A stretch of DNA of 14,978 bases from Acidiferrobacter sp. (GTDB taxonomy: Bacteria; Pseudomonadota; Gammaproteobacteria; Arenicellales; UBA868). A model generated the notes under the pieces. That model was not told the origin of the DNA. It worked only from the letters and a program-made list of their open reading frames with translations, and did no database searches. Location: positions 1-14,978 of the forward strand of contig NZKZ01000064.1 of assembly GCA_002694065.1 (NCBI GenBank), read 5' to 3'. Below are positions 1-6,037 of the stretch, piece after piece; position 1 is the first letter of the stretch; the number at the start of each line of letters is the position of its first letter. The position numbers and the translations under genes are program-made.

Positions 1-183
1 GAGTGCTTCTGCGTCGGGACGGCTGCCGTAATCTCCGCAATTGGGACGATAGAGCACGGAGACAGGGTGGTCGAGTACTGCGGGGGAGACGTGGGTCCTG
101 TTGCCATGGAGATGTACGATGCCCTGACCGCGATCCAGCAGAGGCGTGCACCGGACGAGTTCGGCTGGACCGTCTCAGTGTAG
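1..183 (+). CDS. ilvE: Branched-chain amino acid aminotransferase, C-terminal 60 residues (5' end outside window)
   Basis: The window opens inside this gene; 60 codons in frame 1 run to a TAG at 181-183. IlvE is a PLP-dependent fold-type IV transaminase that interconverts valine, leucine and isoleucine with their 2-oxo acids in the cytoplasm. The visible part holds the family's C-terminal signature: a Cys-rich ECFCVGTAAVIS segment (the GTAA loop lies near the PLP phosphate and substrate carboxylate in known structures), a Gly-rich GGDVGPVAMEMYDALTAIQ segment, and the characteristic ending FGWTVSV. The catalytic lysine lies upstream of the window, so activity cannot be judged here. The gene converges on the acetyltransferase gene with 25 bases between the stops. 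Assignment is from family resemblance; other fold-type IV transaminases are possible, but the FGW ending favours IlvE. Confidence 0.85.
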   Translation, partial: ECFCVGTAAVISAIGTIEHGDRVVEYCGGDVGPVAMEMYDALTAIQQRRAPDEFGWTVSV

Positions 184-208
184 ATCCGTGTCTCGAGGTC
201 CCAAGGCG

Positions 209-613
209 CTAACCGATTCTCAATACCATGCCCCTTGAGCGAGGTAGGGACGGCTCGAACCCCCATCTCTCGTAGAATCCGTCTACGTCTGCCATGAGGT
301 TGATGTAGGAATTGGGCGGGGCCTCATGGAGCAGGTAATCCATTATTGCGTCCATGATAATGGTCCCCCCTCCCTTCCTCTGGTACTCCTCGATCACCAA
401 CATATCGCAGATCACGAAGATGGTCCCGCCATCGCCAACCACTCGCCCCATTCCCACGATTTCTTCCGATTCCTCCAACCTAAGGAGGACAGAGAATAGC
501 TCCTGCCCGAGTCCCTTGGTGGCCCCTTGAACCGATCGGGGGCTCATTCCTGCTCCGGCTCTTAGGCTTAGGAAGGTCTCAGCATCCGGAGTGCCCTCTT
601 CGATGGTGAACAA
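209..613 (-). CDS. GNAT-family N-acetyltransferase
   Basis: A single-domain GNAT enzyme of 134 residues, expected to move an acetyl group from acetyl-CoA to an amine; the acceptor is unknown. The acetyl-CoA pyrophosphate loop is seen as QRKGGG at residues 78-83, after the beta-4 strand (GMGRVVGDGGTIFVICDMLV, 54-73), and the C-terminal beta-alpha unit ends in GFYERWGFEPS (112-122), usual for the family. The start is TTG at 613, four bases after the SRP19 stop (618-620), which suggests translational coupling; residues directly after it (FTIEEG) already align with the first GNAT strand, so a later ATG start would cut the fold. It is the last gene of the S8e-SRP19 unit. The context hints at, but does not prove, a ribosomal or other protein substrate. 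Confidence 0.88.
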   Translation of the reverse strand: MFTIEEGTPDAETFLSLRAGAGMSPRSVQGATKGLGQELFSVLLRLEESEEIVGMGRVVGDGGTIFVICDMLVIEEYQRKGGGTIIMDAIMDYLLHEAPPNSYINLMADVDGFYERWGFEPSLPRSRGMVLRIG

Positions 614-617
614 GGGC

Positions 618-1058
618 TCACTTCCGTCCGAACTTCTTCTTCCTCTGTCCGCCCCTGCGGTGCTTGAACGACTTGCGCTGGGCGCGCTGTCTGCGGTCCC
701 CCTTCGCAGGCCCCCTCTGTGGCTCCTTGCCCTGCTCCTTGGCCTCTCTGGACCTCTTCCTCAGGATCTCCCCTATGGCCTTCATCACGCCCTCCTTGCT
801 ATTTGCGCCAGTCACCTCGAGGGCGTGCGAGGGGGGCATTACCAGCCTACCCTCCTTTTCGTGGGGCCGAGAGGGGTGGCTTGCCTCCGGCTCCTGCCTC
901 ATCTTCCTGATCCCGGACGTCCGGGCAGCCCAGACTACCGCCTCCAGTGTTGGCTTCGGGATGCTGGCTCCCTTGGGGACCCTTCTGCCACCAGTCCGGC
1001 TCAGCCTCGAGTCGAAGTATCCAGTCCAGAGAGTCATCTCGTCCCGCTTTGGCGCCAT
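618..1058 (-). CDS. srp19: Signal recognition particle 19 kDa protein (SRP19)
   Basis: SRP19 binds helices 6 and 8 of archaeal and eukaryotic 7S RNA and prepares the site for SRP54, so it serves co-translational targeting of membrane and secreted proteins. The family's N-terminal RNA-binding signature is clear: YFDSRLSRTGGRRVPKG at residues 14-30, followed by a helix (PKPTLEAVVWAAR) and a GRLVMPP strand (70-76). The protein has 146 residues with a long, very basic C-terminal tail (from about residue 100, rich in K/R/Q), longer than the short basic tails usual in archaeal SRP19. The ATG at 1058 lies 45 bases after the S8e stop; an ATG at codon 8 (1037) would also keep the whole domain. It is probably cotranscribed with S8e and the acetyltransferase. 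Confidence 0.92.
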   Translation of the reverse strand: MAPKRDEMTLWTGYFDSRLSRTGGRRVPKGASIPKPTLEAVVWAARTSGIRKMRQEPEASHPSRPHEKEGRLVMPPSHALEVTGANSKEGVMKAIGEILRKRSREAKEQGKEPQRGPAKGDRRQRAQRKSFKHRRGGQRKKKFGRK

Positions 1059-1103
1059 TCTAACCTAAGCCCGAGTGTTGGGTGCCTTGAGGGCTTCGTG
1101 CGC

Positions 1104-1496
1104 TCACTCCTCTACGAGGACTCCGCTAACCACGCCGTGCATTCCTGGTCTGCTGGTCACCCTGACCATCCCCGCGTCGGTTTCGAGAATTGCGCCCTTT
1201 GTGACGATGTTCCTTCTGACGTAGTTGGGGTCGGCATCGTTCCCGACGACGCTCTTCACAGTGGCTCTGACTGTCTTTCCGTCCTTGGTATTGACGTTGA
1301 CCTGGTTGACTGAAAGGGTCCTGACCGTCTGGGATCCGGCCCTCTTCCGGTAGTTCTTCCTGGTATCGGAATCGCCTATGAATGCCAGTTGCTCCTCGCT
1401 GGCGACCTCTGTCCTGCGCTTGCCCCTGTACCTGTTTGGGCGCTTAAGGCGGCCGCCCGAGGGCTTCCTGCGGGAAATGCCGTGCCACTTCGCCAT
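1104..1496 (-). CDS. rps8e: 30S ribosomal protein S8e
   Basis: S8e is a small-subunit ribosomal protein of archaea and eukaryotes, absent from bacteria, so it is a firm domain marker for the organism. The 130-residue product matches archaeal S8e in length and in its landmarks: the basic start AKWHGISRRKPSGGRLKR (residues 2-19), a KKR-like segment RYRGKRRTE, the central GSQTVRTLSVNQVNV strand region (54-68), NYVRRNIVTKGAILETD (91-107) and the terminal VTSRPGMHGVVSGVL (113-127). The start is ATG at 1496, with a TATA-like TTGAAA at -31, fitting a leaderless message. It lies 49 bases downstream of the ThrH-like gene and leads into SRP19 and the acetyltransferase. Confidence 0.97.
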   Translation of the reverse strand: MAKWHGISRRKPSGGRLKRPNRYRGKRRTEVASEEQLAFIGDSDTRKNYRKRAGSQTVRTLSVNQVNVNTKDGKTVRATVKSVVGNDADPNYVRRNIVTKGAILETDAGMVRVTSRPGMHGVVSGVLVEE

Positions 1497-1516
1497 GCTT
1501 CCGGCCGACCTGCCTG

Positions 1517-1530
1517 CCTTATTTCAAACG
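1517..1530 (-). promoter_or_regulatory. TATA-like element for the S8e gene
   Basis: On the minus strand this reads CGTTTGAAATAAGG. The TTGAAA core (1527 down to 1522) starts 31 bases before the S8e ATG at 1496, and the flanking CGT could act as a BRE. That distance fits an archaeal TATA box with transcription starting at or next to the start codon. It lies in the 49-base gap after the ThrH-like gene, so S8e likely has its own promoter. Confidence 0.5.
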
Positions 1531-1545
1531 ATTGGAGGCTTTCGG

Positions 1546-2169
1546 CTACTTCCAGAGCTCGCCGAGGTCGGATGCAGCGTCCTCTATTGCCGCAGTGAGC
1601 TCTTCGTAGTCCCTCGCAATTGGGAATTGGGGAAATTCTTCGATTACGTTTTCAGGGGGCCTGAACAGTATTCCTGCGTCAGCGGAGGAGAGCATGCTCG
1701 TGTCATTGTAAGAGTCCCCCGCAGCTATCACTTTGTAGTTCATCTTGACGAGGGCCTCGACGGTCTTGCGCTTGTGATCCTCGCACCTAATCTCCCAGTC
1801 TGCAATCCTCCCGCTATCGTCGATAGCCAAGGTGTGGCAGAGTAGCGTGGGGTGACCCAACTTCGCCATCATCGGCTTGGCGAACTGGGAGAAGGTGTCC
1901 GAGAGGATCAGCGTTGGCCATCTGGACTCAAGCGACTGGAGGAATTCGTTGGCCCCTTCCATGGGGTCCATGGAGCCTATAGTCGAGGTGATGTCTTCGA
2001 TCTTGATGTCATGCTCGTCCAGTATCCCAATCCTGTAGCTCATCAGAAGATCGTAATCGGGCTCGTCCCTAGTCGTCCTCCTAAGCGACTTGATTCCCGT
2101 CCTCTCTGCGACGCTGATCCAAATCTCCGGGATCAGGACCCCCTCGAGGTCTAGGCAGATTGCAAGCAT
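1546..2169 (-). CDS. thrH: ThrH-type HAD phosphatase (phosphoserine phosphatase / phosphoserine:homoserine phosphotransferase)
   Basis: A HAD-superfamily protein of 207 residues that closely resembles bacterial ThrH, for example that of Pseudomonas. ThrH hydrolyses phosphoserine in serine synthesis and can transfer the phosphate to homoserine. Motif I is DLEG (residues 7-10): nucleophile D7, with E9 in place of the usual second Asp, which is the ThrH hallmark. Motif II is LILSDTF (S90), the motif III lysine is in HKRKT (K133 or K135), and motif IV is GDSYND (151-156). Other ThrH-like blocks are PDYDLLMSYR, HPTLLCHTL and the ending PPENVIEEFPQFP. Start is ATG at 2169 with a TTGAAG element at -29. 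The gene diverges from the PUA-domain gene. Which of the two reactions matters in this cell is not visible. Confidence 0.92.
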   Translation of the reverse strand: MLAICLDLEGVLIPEIWISVAERTGIKSLRRTTRDEPDYDLLMSYRIGILDEHDIKIEDITSTIGSMDPMEGANEFLQSLESRWPTLILSDTFSQFAKPMMAKLGHPTLLCHTLAIDDSGRIADWEIRCEDHKRKTVEALVKMNYKVIAAGDSYNDTSMLSSADAGILFRPPENVIEEFPQFPIARDYEELTAAIEDAASDLGELWK

Positions 2170-2190
2170 GTGGCATCGCTATGGGCGTCG

Positions 2191-2200
2191 CGCTTCAAGT
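2191..2200 (-). promoter_or_regulatory. TATA-like element for the thrH-like gene
   Basis: The minus strand reads ACTTGAAGCG; the TTGAAG core begins 29 bases before the ATG at 2169. Position and sequence agree with the elements before S8e and RimK, which supports the start and a leaderless message. It lies in the divergent gap shared with the PUA-domain gene. Confidence 0.4.
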
Positions 2201-2245
2201 GTGCGCCCTCGGCATGTTCTTGCGCCTCTGTGCATCCCGCCAATC

Positions 2246-2746
2246 GTGGTGGACAAGAGACTGAGGAGGAGGACCCCCGTCAGGCTCAAGCAGATTCGGG
2301 GAGTGGCCGAGGAGATTGGGAGCTGGCTTGGCAGGGAGATTGACCTGTCGGGTTTCCTGGAGCAGGCGCATTACCAGGAGACTGACCTCATACTAGTGGA
2401 CAGGGTCCCTCTCGCGATGCAGATAGAGGTTAGGGGGAGCAAGTCCTGGTACCCCACCCTCAGAGGAATCAGTGCCTGGGGTGTGGAGAGATCGTGGGTC
2501 GCGGTAGACGAGGGCGCGATTCCATTCCTGAGGAACGGGGCCGACTGCATGGGAGCCGGGATTCACATCGCAGACCCTTCGCTAGAGGCTGGGGACTTCG
2601 TCTGGATCAGGGACCAGGAGACCGGGGAACCCATTGCCACAGGAATCGCCATTGTTGACGGGGAAGAGATGATGTCCATGACCAAAGGAAAGGCCATATC
2701 CACCATCCACTCGGTGGGTGACGACCTCTGGGAACTCGAAGTATGA
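2246..2746 (+). CDS. PUA-domain protein with archaeal pre-PUA region (MCT-1-like RNA-binding protein)
   Basis: From GTG at 2246 the product has 166 residues. Residues about 1-80 form a pre-PUA region with the typical basic start (KRLRRRTPVRLKQIRG) and helix; residues about 84-163 form a PUA domain: WVAVDEGAIPFLRNGADCMG (84-103), then GDFVWIRDQETGEPIATG and a C-terminal strand. PUA domains bind RNA; archaeal proteins of this layout resemble MCT-1/Tma20, which act in ribosome recycling or re-initiation, but the target here is unknown. The frame stays open upstream to ATGs at 2090 and 2168. The longer forms add a Cys/Arg-rich segment unlike the family, and the 2090 start lies inside the thrH-like gene, so GTG 2246 (or 2249) is preferred. 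A secreted-protein gene follows after 39 bases. Confidence 0.82.
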   Translation: MVDKRLRRRTPVRLKQIRGVAEEIGSWLGREIDLSGFLEQAHYQETDLILVDRVPLAMQIEVRGSKSWYPTLRGISAWGVERSWVAVDEGAIPFLRNGADCMGAGIHIADPSLEAGDFVWIRDQETGEPIATGIAIVDGEEMMSMTKGKAISTIHSVGDDLWELEV

Positions 2747-2754
2747 GTGGTCAG

Positions 2755-2763
2755 CATTCATTT
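2755..2763 (+). promoter_or_regulatory. Possible TATA-like element for the secreted-protein gene
   Basis: CATTCATTT lies in the 39-base gap; its TTCAT core starts 29 bases before the ATG at 2786. It resembles the TTCAT cores upstream of 12721 and 13372. A weak call on its own. Confidence 0.3.
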
Positions 2764-2785
2764 GGGATGAGCCTGACGCTGACTC

Positions 2786-3337
2786 ATGCGGAGGGTGATG
2801 GCGCTGGTTCTCGTATCGATTCTAGTATTCCCCATCACCTCTGTCGCGGAGGGGGGAGTCAACGAGGAGCCGTCGCTAGAGGGTACGGACATCGAGTCGA
2901 TTCTGTTCCAAGATGAGGCATCCGCGGGGAAGTCGTTCGGGGTCACCGTGTTTCTGACCGATGAGGCCAGCAGCGATGTGACGGCAGTGGATTGGGTCAC
3001 TCAGGTGTGCATAAACTCTGGAATATGCTACCCGCCGGAGGCTCATTCCATGGCTGACCAAGGCAGCGGAGAGTGGAGTGGCTCGATCATCCCTGATTCG
3101 ACGGTCACTTATGTCAATTGGAGGATAGACTTGCATTACGAGGGAGGGGACTCGAACAGCGTCCCGGAATCCGGTTTCGGATGGAAGGTTTGGTCTGACT
3201 GCTGGTACGACAACGGCACTTGGGGAGGATCGACGGATGCATGCCAGGAAGAAAGGGGGAACGTGCTCCCAGGATTCTCGTTTCCTCTAGCGTCTGTCTG
3301 CGTGGCGATGGCAGCCTTGATGGCGAGGCGCGACTGA
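2786..3337 (+). CDS. Small secreted protein with signal peptide and PGF-type C-terminal anchor
   Basis: I do not recognise the central domain. The 183-residue product starts with a Sec signal peptide (RR at 2-3, hydrophobic 5-17, likely cut after SVA, residues 19-21). The mature part is acidic and predicted beta-rich, with four cysteines (75, 81, 139, 153) that could form two disulfides. The end is a tripartite sorting tail: LPGF at 161-164, a hydrophobic stretch (165-179) and terminal RRD. This matches the layout of PGF-CTERM tails, which archaeosortase ArtA processes to attach a lipid, so surface anchoring is expected; the hydrophobic stretch is rather short. Start is ATG at 2786. The next gene follows 8 bases after the stop, so the two are probably cotranscribed. 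Confidence 0.8.
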   Translation: MRRVMALVLVSILVFPITSVAEGGVNEEPSLEGTDIESILFQDEASAGKSFGVTVFLTDEASSDVTAVDWVTQVCINSGICYPPEAHSMADQGSGEWSGSIIPDSTVTYVNWRIDLHYEGGDSNSVPESGFGWKVWSDCWYDNGTWGGSTDACQEERGNVLPGFSFPLASVCVAMAALMARRD

Positions 3338-3345
3338 GCGAGCCC

Positions 3346-4023
3346 ATGGGCGATGGCGACGAGGAGCCGGGGTTCGTCCCCCTCGAGTTCTCCGAGATAC
3401 GCGAGGAGGAGATGCTCTCAAGGGCCAGATCTTTCTACGAGCAGATGGACGGAAGGCGCACTACCCGTCATTTCTCGGACAGGGAAGTCCCAAGGGAATT
3501 GATAGAGCTGGCAATCAGGACTGCCAGTACGGCTCCCTCTGGTGCGCATCTTCAGCCGTGGACATTCGTAGCTATCTCTAACAGCGACTTGAAGGCGAGG
3601 ATACGGAAAGAGGCGGAGGCGGAAGAGAGGAGGTTCTACGAGGAGAGGATCCCGGAGGAGTGGGAGGAGGTCCTGGCACCCCTGGGGACAGACCATGTCA
3701 AGGAGCACATCACCGATGCCCCTTGGGTGGTGGTACTATTCAGGCAGACCAAAAGAGAGAGGGAGGGGAAGCTCGCACCGACATACTACTCCCAGGAGTC
3801 TTGTGGGATAGCAGCCGGCCTGTTCATATCCGCTGTTCACAACATGGGCCTAGCAACGCTCCCTCACACCCCTTCCCCGATGGGTTTCCTCAGGGACATT
3901 CTCGAGAGGCCGGCTCATGAGCACGCGATGCTGCTGCTACCAGTAGGATACCCGGCAGATGGGGCCAGGGTCCCGGATTTGCGGCGAAAGGGCATCGGAG
4001 AGGTGTCTGATTTCCGAGATTGA
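3346..4023 (+). CDS. Nitroreductase-family flavoprotein, iodotyrosine-deiodinase-like
   Basis: The 225-residue product belongs to the FMN-dependent nitroreductase superfamily and resembles the iodotyrosine deiodinase (IYD) branch. FMN-binding landmarks are RRTTRHFSDREVP (37-49), TAPSGAHLQPWTF (62-74) and GIAAGLFISAVHNMGLATL (154-172) followed by HTPSPMGFLRDILERP (174-189). The IYD substrate lid is present: E94, Y98 (pattern E-x3-Y) and K119 in the PLGTDHVKEH context, the three residues that hold the amino-acid zwitterion in animal IYD. IYD reductively removes halogen from halotyrosines; a marine microbe could use this on halogenated tyrosine, but the substrate is inferred. ATG at 3346 is chosen: it lies 8 bases after the preceding stop, and an upstream extension would overlap that gene. 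No signal peptide; cytoplasmic. Confidence 0.88.
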   Translation: MGDGDEEPGFVPLEFSEIREEEMLSRARSFYEQMDGRRTTRHFSDREVPRELIELAIRTASTAPSGAHLQPWTFVAISNSDLKARIRKEAEAEERRFYEERIPEEWEEVLAPLGTDHVKEHITDAPWVVVLFRQTKREREGKLAPTYYSQESCGIAAGLFISAVHNMGLATLPHTPSPMGFLRDILERPAHEHAMLLLPVGYPADGARVPDLRRKGIGEVSDFRD

Positions 4024-4031
4024 TTAAGTAT
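4022..4031 (+). promoter_or_regulatory. TATA-like element for the collagen-like lipoprotein gene
   Basis: GATTAAGTAT overlaps the stop of the flavoprotein gene. The TTAAGT core begins at 4024, 28 bases before the ATG at 4052, at the distance seen for other TATA-like elements in this window. It is one of the most AT-rich spots here and suggests separate, leaderless expression of the lipoprotein. Confidence 0.5.
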
Positions 4032-4051
4032 CGAAGAGATTCCCGGGGACC

Positions 4052-5089
4052 ATGAAGAGTACCGGAAAGAACGCCCTGGCGATTCTACTAGCCCTACTGA
4101 TGACTGCTTCGGCCCTTGCGGGTTGCACGGGTGCAGATGACCCTCCTGAGGAGGAACCGGATGAGCTCGAAGACTGGAATGTTTTCCTAGTGCAGAGTTT
4201 GTCCGATTTACCAGCCTGCGACTCATTGACGGACGGTAGGCTGTACTACGTGGCTAGCGGATCCGGTTTCAGGGCTTGCTCCGGTGGGTCTTGGACCGCA
4301 ATCGACCTGACTGGACCGGCTGGAGCGGACGGCGCGCAAGGCCCGCAGGGCCCCCAGGGTCCTGCAGGAGAGGAGGGGGTTGCAGGCAAGGAAGGGCCGC
4401 CTGGTGCCGACGGAGCCGACGGTGCTGATGGCACGTCCTTCACCGTAGTTGGCACGGTGGAAGAGCCTTCCGAACTAGGGGAGGTATACTCCGGTAACGT
4501 CGGCGACGCTTTCATGGTTAACTCGACCGTTCACATTCTCGTTTGGAGTGGTTCAGAGTGGATCGACCTAGGCAACATCTCGGGACCTGAGGGCCCGGTC
4601 GGGCCCCAGGGGCCAGCCGGCCCTGCCGGAGCCGATGGGAGTCCGGGCCCAGCTGGGCAATTAGGGGCCCCAGGTGCTGATGGCGCCGATGGCGCCGATG
4701 GCGCTGATGGTGCCGATGGCGCTGATGGTGCTGACGGAACGCTCCCTACTGTCATGGAGATGTCGATTACAGTGACAAGCATGAAGTTCTACGTAGACTC
4801 TATTCAACAGGCGGATGTGACCCTATACAGGGGCTTCACATACACGTTCGACCAGTCGGCGTCGAGCAACTCGCCGCACCCACTGAGGCTCTCGACGACC
4901 AGCGATGGCACTCACGGTAGCGGTTCCCAGTATTCCGATGGAGTATCCTACACGGGGACCCCTGGATCGGATGGCCTCCTGACCTTCACAGTCCCACTGG
5001 ACGCCCCGGACACCCTGTACTACTACTGTCAGAACCACGCTAACATGGGCGGCGAGATCACCATAGCCTCCCTAGGAAGCGTCTCCTGA
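4052..5089 (+). CDS. Surface lipoprotein with two collagen-like stretches and a cupredoxin-like C-terminal domain
   Basis: A 345-residue exported lipoprotein. Signal peptide 1-24 ends in lipobox LAGC with C25 as the likely lipidated residue, then an acidic linker. Order of parts: a small domain (about 42-86; LPAC, GRLYYVA, CSGGSW); Gly-X-Y stretch 1 (88-129, 14 triplets); a second small domain (130-177) with GNVGDAFMV and HILVWSGSEWIDLG, resembling spacer modules of phage tail fibres; Gly-X-Y stretch 2 (178-231, 18 triplets, seven of them GAD in a row); and a C-terminal beta domain (about 235-340) with SPHPLRLSTTSDGTHG and YYYCQNHANMGG. The C-terminal part looks cupredoxin-like (H276, C326, H329, M332). 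Collagen-like stretches predict a trimeric stalk. From memory, the C-terminal motif also occurs in marine phage structural proteins. The function is unknown; adhesion or copper binding are options. The end overlaps the converging transporter gene by 18 bases. Confidence 0.88.
   Translation: MKSTGKNALAILLALLMTASALAGCTGADDPPEEEPDELEDWNVFLVQSLSDLPACDSLTDGRLYYVASGSGFRACSGGSWTAIDLTGPAGADGAQGPQGPQGPAGEEGVAGKEGPPGADGADGADGTSFTVVGTVEEPSELGEVYSGNVGDAFMVNSTVHILVWSGSEWIDLGNISGPEGPVGPQGPAGPAGADGSPGPAGQLGAPGADGADGADGADGADGADGADGTLPTVMEMSITVTSMKFYVDSIQQADVTLYRGFTYTFDQSASSNSPHPLRLSTTSDGTHGSGSQYSDGVSYTGTPGSDGLLTFTVPLDAPDTLYYYCQNHANMGGEITIASLGSVS
4673..4735 (+). repeat. Seven tandem 9-base units encoding Gly-Ala-Asp
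   Basis: Seven copies of a 9-base unit GGYGCYGAY encode GAD seven times in collagen-like stretch 2. Copies differ only at third codon positions. Such arrays can gain or lose units by slippage, so stalk length may vary between strains. Confidence 0.9.
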
Positions 5090-6037
5090 TGCATCGCTAT
5101 GCTCGGGTGGGACGACGAAAACTAGCGCGATTCCCGAGCCCACGATCATTAGCCCGCCCAACCAGTCGGAGAGGCTTAGCGTCTCCCCGAAGAATGCGAA
5201 GCCATAGAACGTGGCGACTATAACGGTGAGGTAGGAAAAGGCGCTCACCCATGCCGCGTTGGCCTTGTGGTATGCCATGGTGATCCCCACCTGCCCCCCT
5301 CCTGCGCCGACTCCGATTCCCACAAGAGCGGCAATGGTCCTGGAGTCGAGGCTCAGGACATCTGGGGCTGACTGGATTATGCTACCCCCGACCGAGAAGG
5401 CTGCGAACCAGAAAACCACCGTGGCGGGGGAGTCGGTCTTCCGGAGCTCCCTCACGTACATGTAGGCGAGCGCTGCGAAGAACCCGGACCCAAGGGCCAA
5501 GAGGGCGTCCGGCTCAACTTCGCCGACCTCTGGCGAGACGATCATCACTATCCCCAGGAATGCAGTGATCACGAGGATGGCTACTCCCGGTGACACCTTT
5601 TCCGCCAGGATCCTCCCCGACAGGAGTGCCACGAAGAGTGGTCCGGTGTACTGCAATGTCACGGCCTGGCCTATTGGGATCCTCCCCAGTGCGGTGAAGT
5701 AGAGAATCATCGCAAGAAGACCAACGGAGCACCTGAGGAGCATTGTCTTGGGATCGTTGACCCTGAGGCTGACCCCACGGGAGGCGGCGAATGCTGCCAC
5801 TGCGAACGCTATCACGGCGGATCGTACCATTATGATCATCCAAACGTCTGTGTATTCGCTGGTCCACTTCACCAGTGCGTTCATCGTTCCGAAAGAGAAG
5901 CTGCCGAAAATCATCCACAGCACCGCTGATCGCGGGGAGTCTGGCATCTCGGACTCGGAGACGAAGGACGAGATGTCCGGGGCCTCGGTTGACGAGTTTA
6001 TCTCATCTAGGCCCCTGCCTAGGCCACGCCTGTTCAT
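5072..6037 (-). CDS. EamA/DMT-superfamily transporter, ten predicted membrane segments
   Basis: A 321-residue integral membrane protein with two EamA repeats of about five helices each: roughly 38-56, 66-86, 100-118, 123-141, 150-168, then 178-196, 205-222, 233-252, 262-283 and 292-309. Family landmarks are GSFSFGTMNALVKW in the first helix, RIPIGQAVTLQYTGPLFVALL (first repeat) and KANAAWVSAFSYL followed by FFGETLSLSDWLGGLMIVGSG (second repeat). EamA carriers export or import small metabolites such as amino acids; the substrate here cannot be told. The first 36 residues are polar and acidic, an N-terminal extension probably in the cytoplasm. The ATG at 6037 directly follows the ParA stop (6038-6040) with no spacer, so translation is probably coupled. 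The 3' end overlaps the lipoprotein gene tail to tail. Confidence 0.9.
   Translation of the reverse strand: MNRRGLGRGLDEINSSTEAPDISSFVSESEMPDSPRSAVLWMIFGSFSFGTMNALVKWTSEYTDVWMIIMVRSAVIAFAVAAFAASRGVSLRVNDPKTMLLRCSVGLLAMILYFTALGRIPIGQAVTLQYTGPLFVALLSGRILAEKVSPGVAILVITAFLGIVMIVSPEVGEVEPDALLALGSGFFAALAYMYVRELRKTDSPATVVFWFAAFSVGGSIIQSAPDVLSLDSRTIAALVGIGVGAGGGQVGITMAYHKANAAWVSAFSYLTVIVATFYGFAFFGETLSLSDWLGGLMIVGSGIALVFVVPPEHSDASGDAS

Noticed and set aside
591..1313. A 240-codon plus-strand open frame across SRP19 and S8e.
   Set aside because: Both minus-strand genes are clearly recognised; the plus-strand product has no family features.
2090..2245. Upstream extension of the PUA-domain frame.
   Set aside because: The extension overlaps or abuts the start of the thrH-like gene and its Cys/Arg-rich residues do not fit the family's N terminus.
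4673..4735. Tandem 9-base units considered as a CRISPR-like or regulatory array.
   Set aside because: No spacers are present and the units keep the reading frame of the collagen-like stretch.
4246..4782. Two Pro/Ser/Ala-rich open frames on the minus strand.
   Set aside because: They are mirror images of the Gly-X-Y repeats of the lipoprotein gene; repeats keep antisense frames open.
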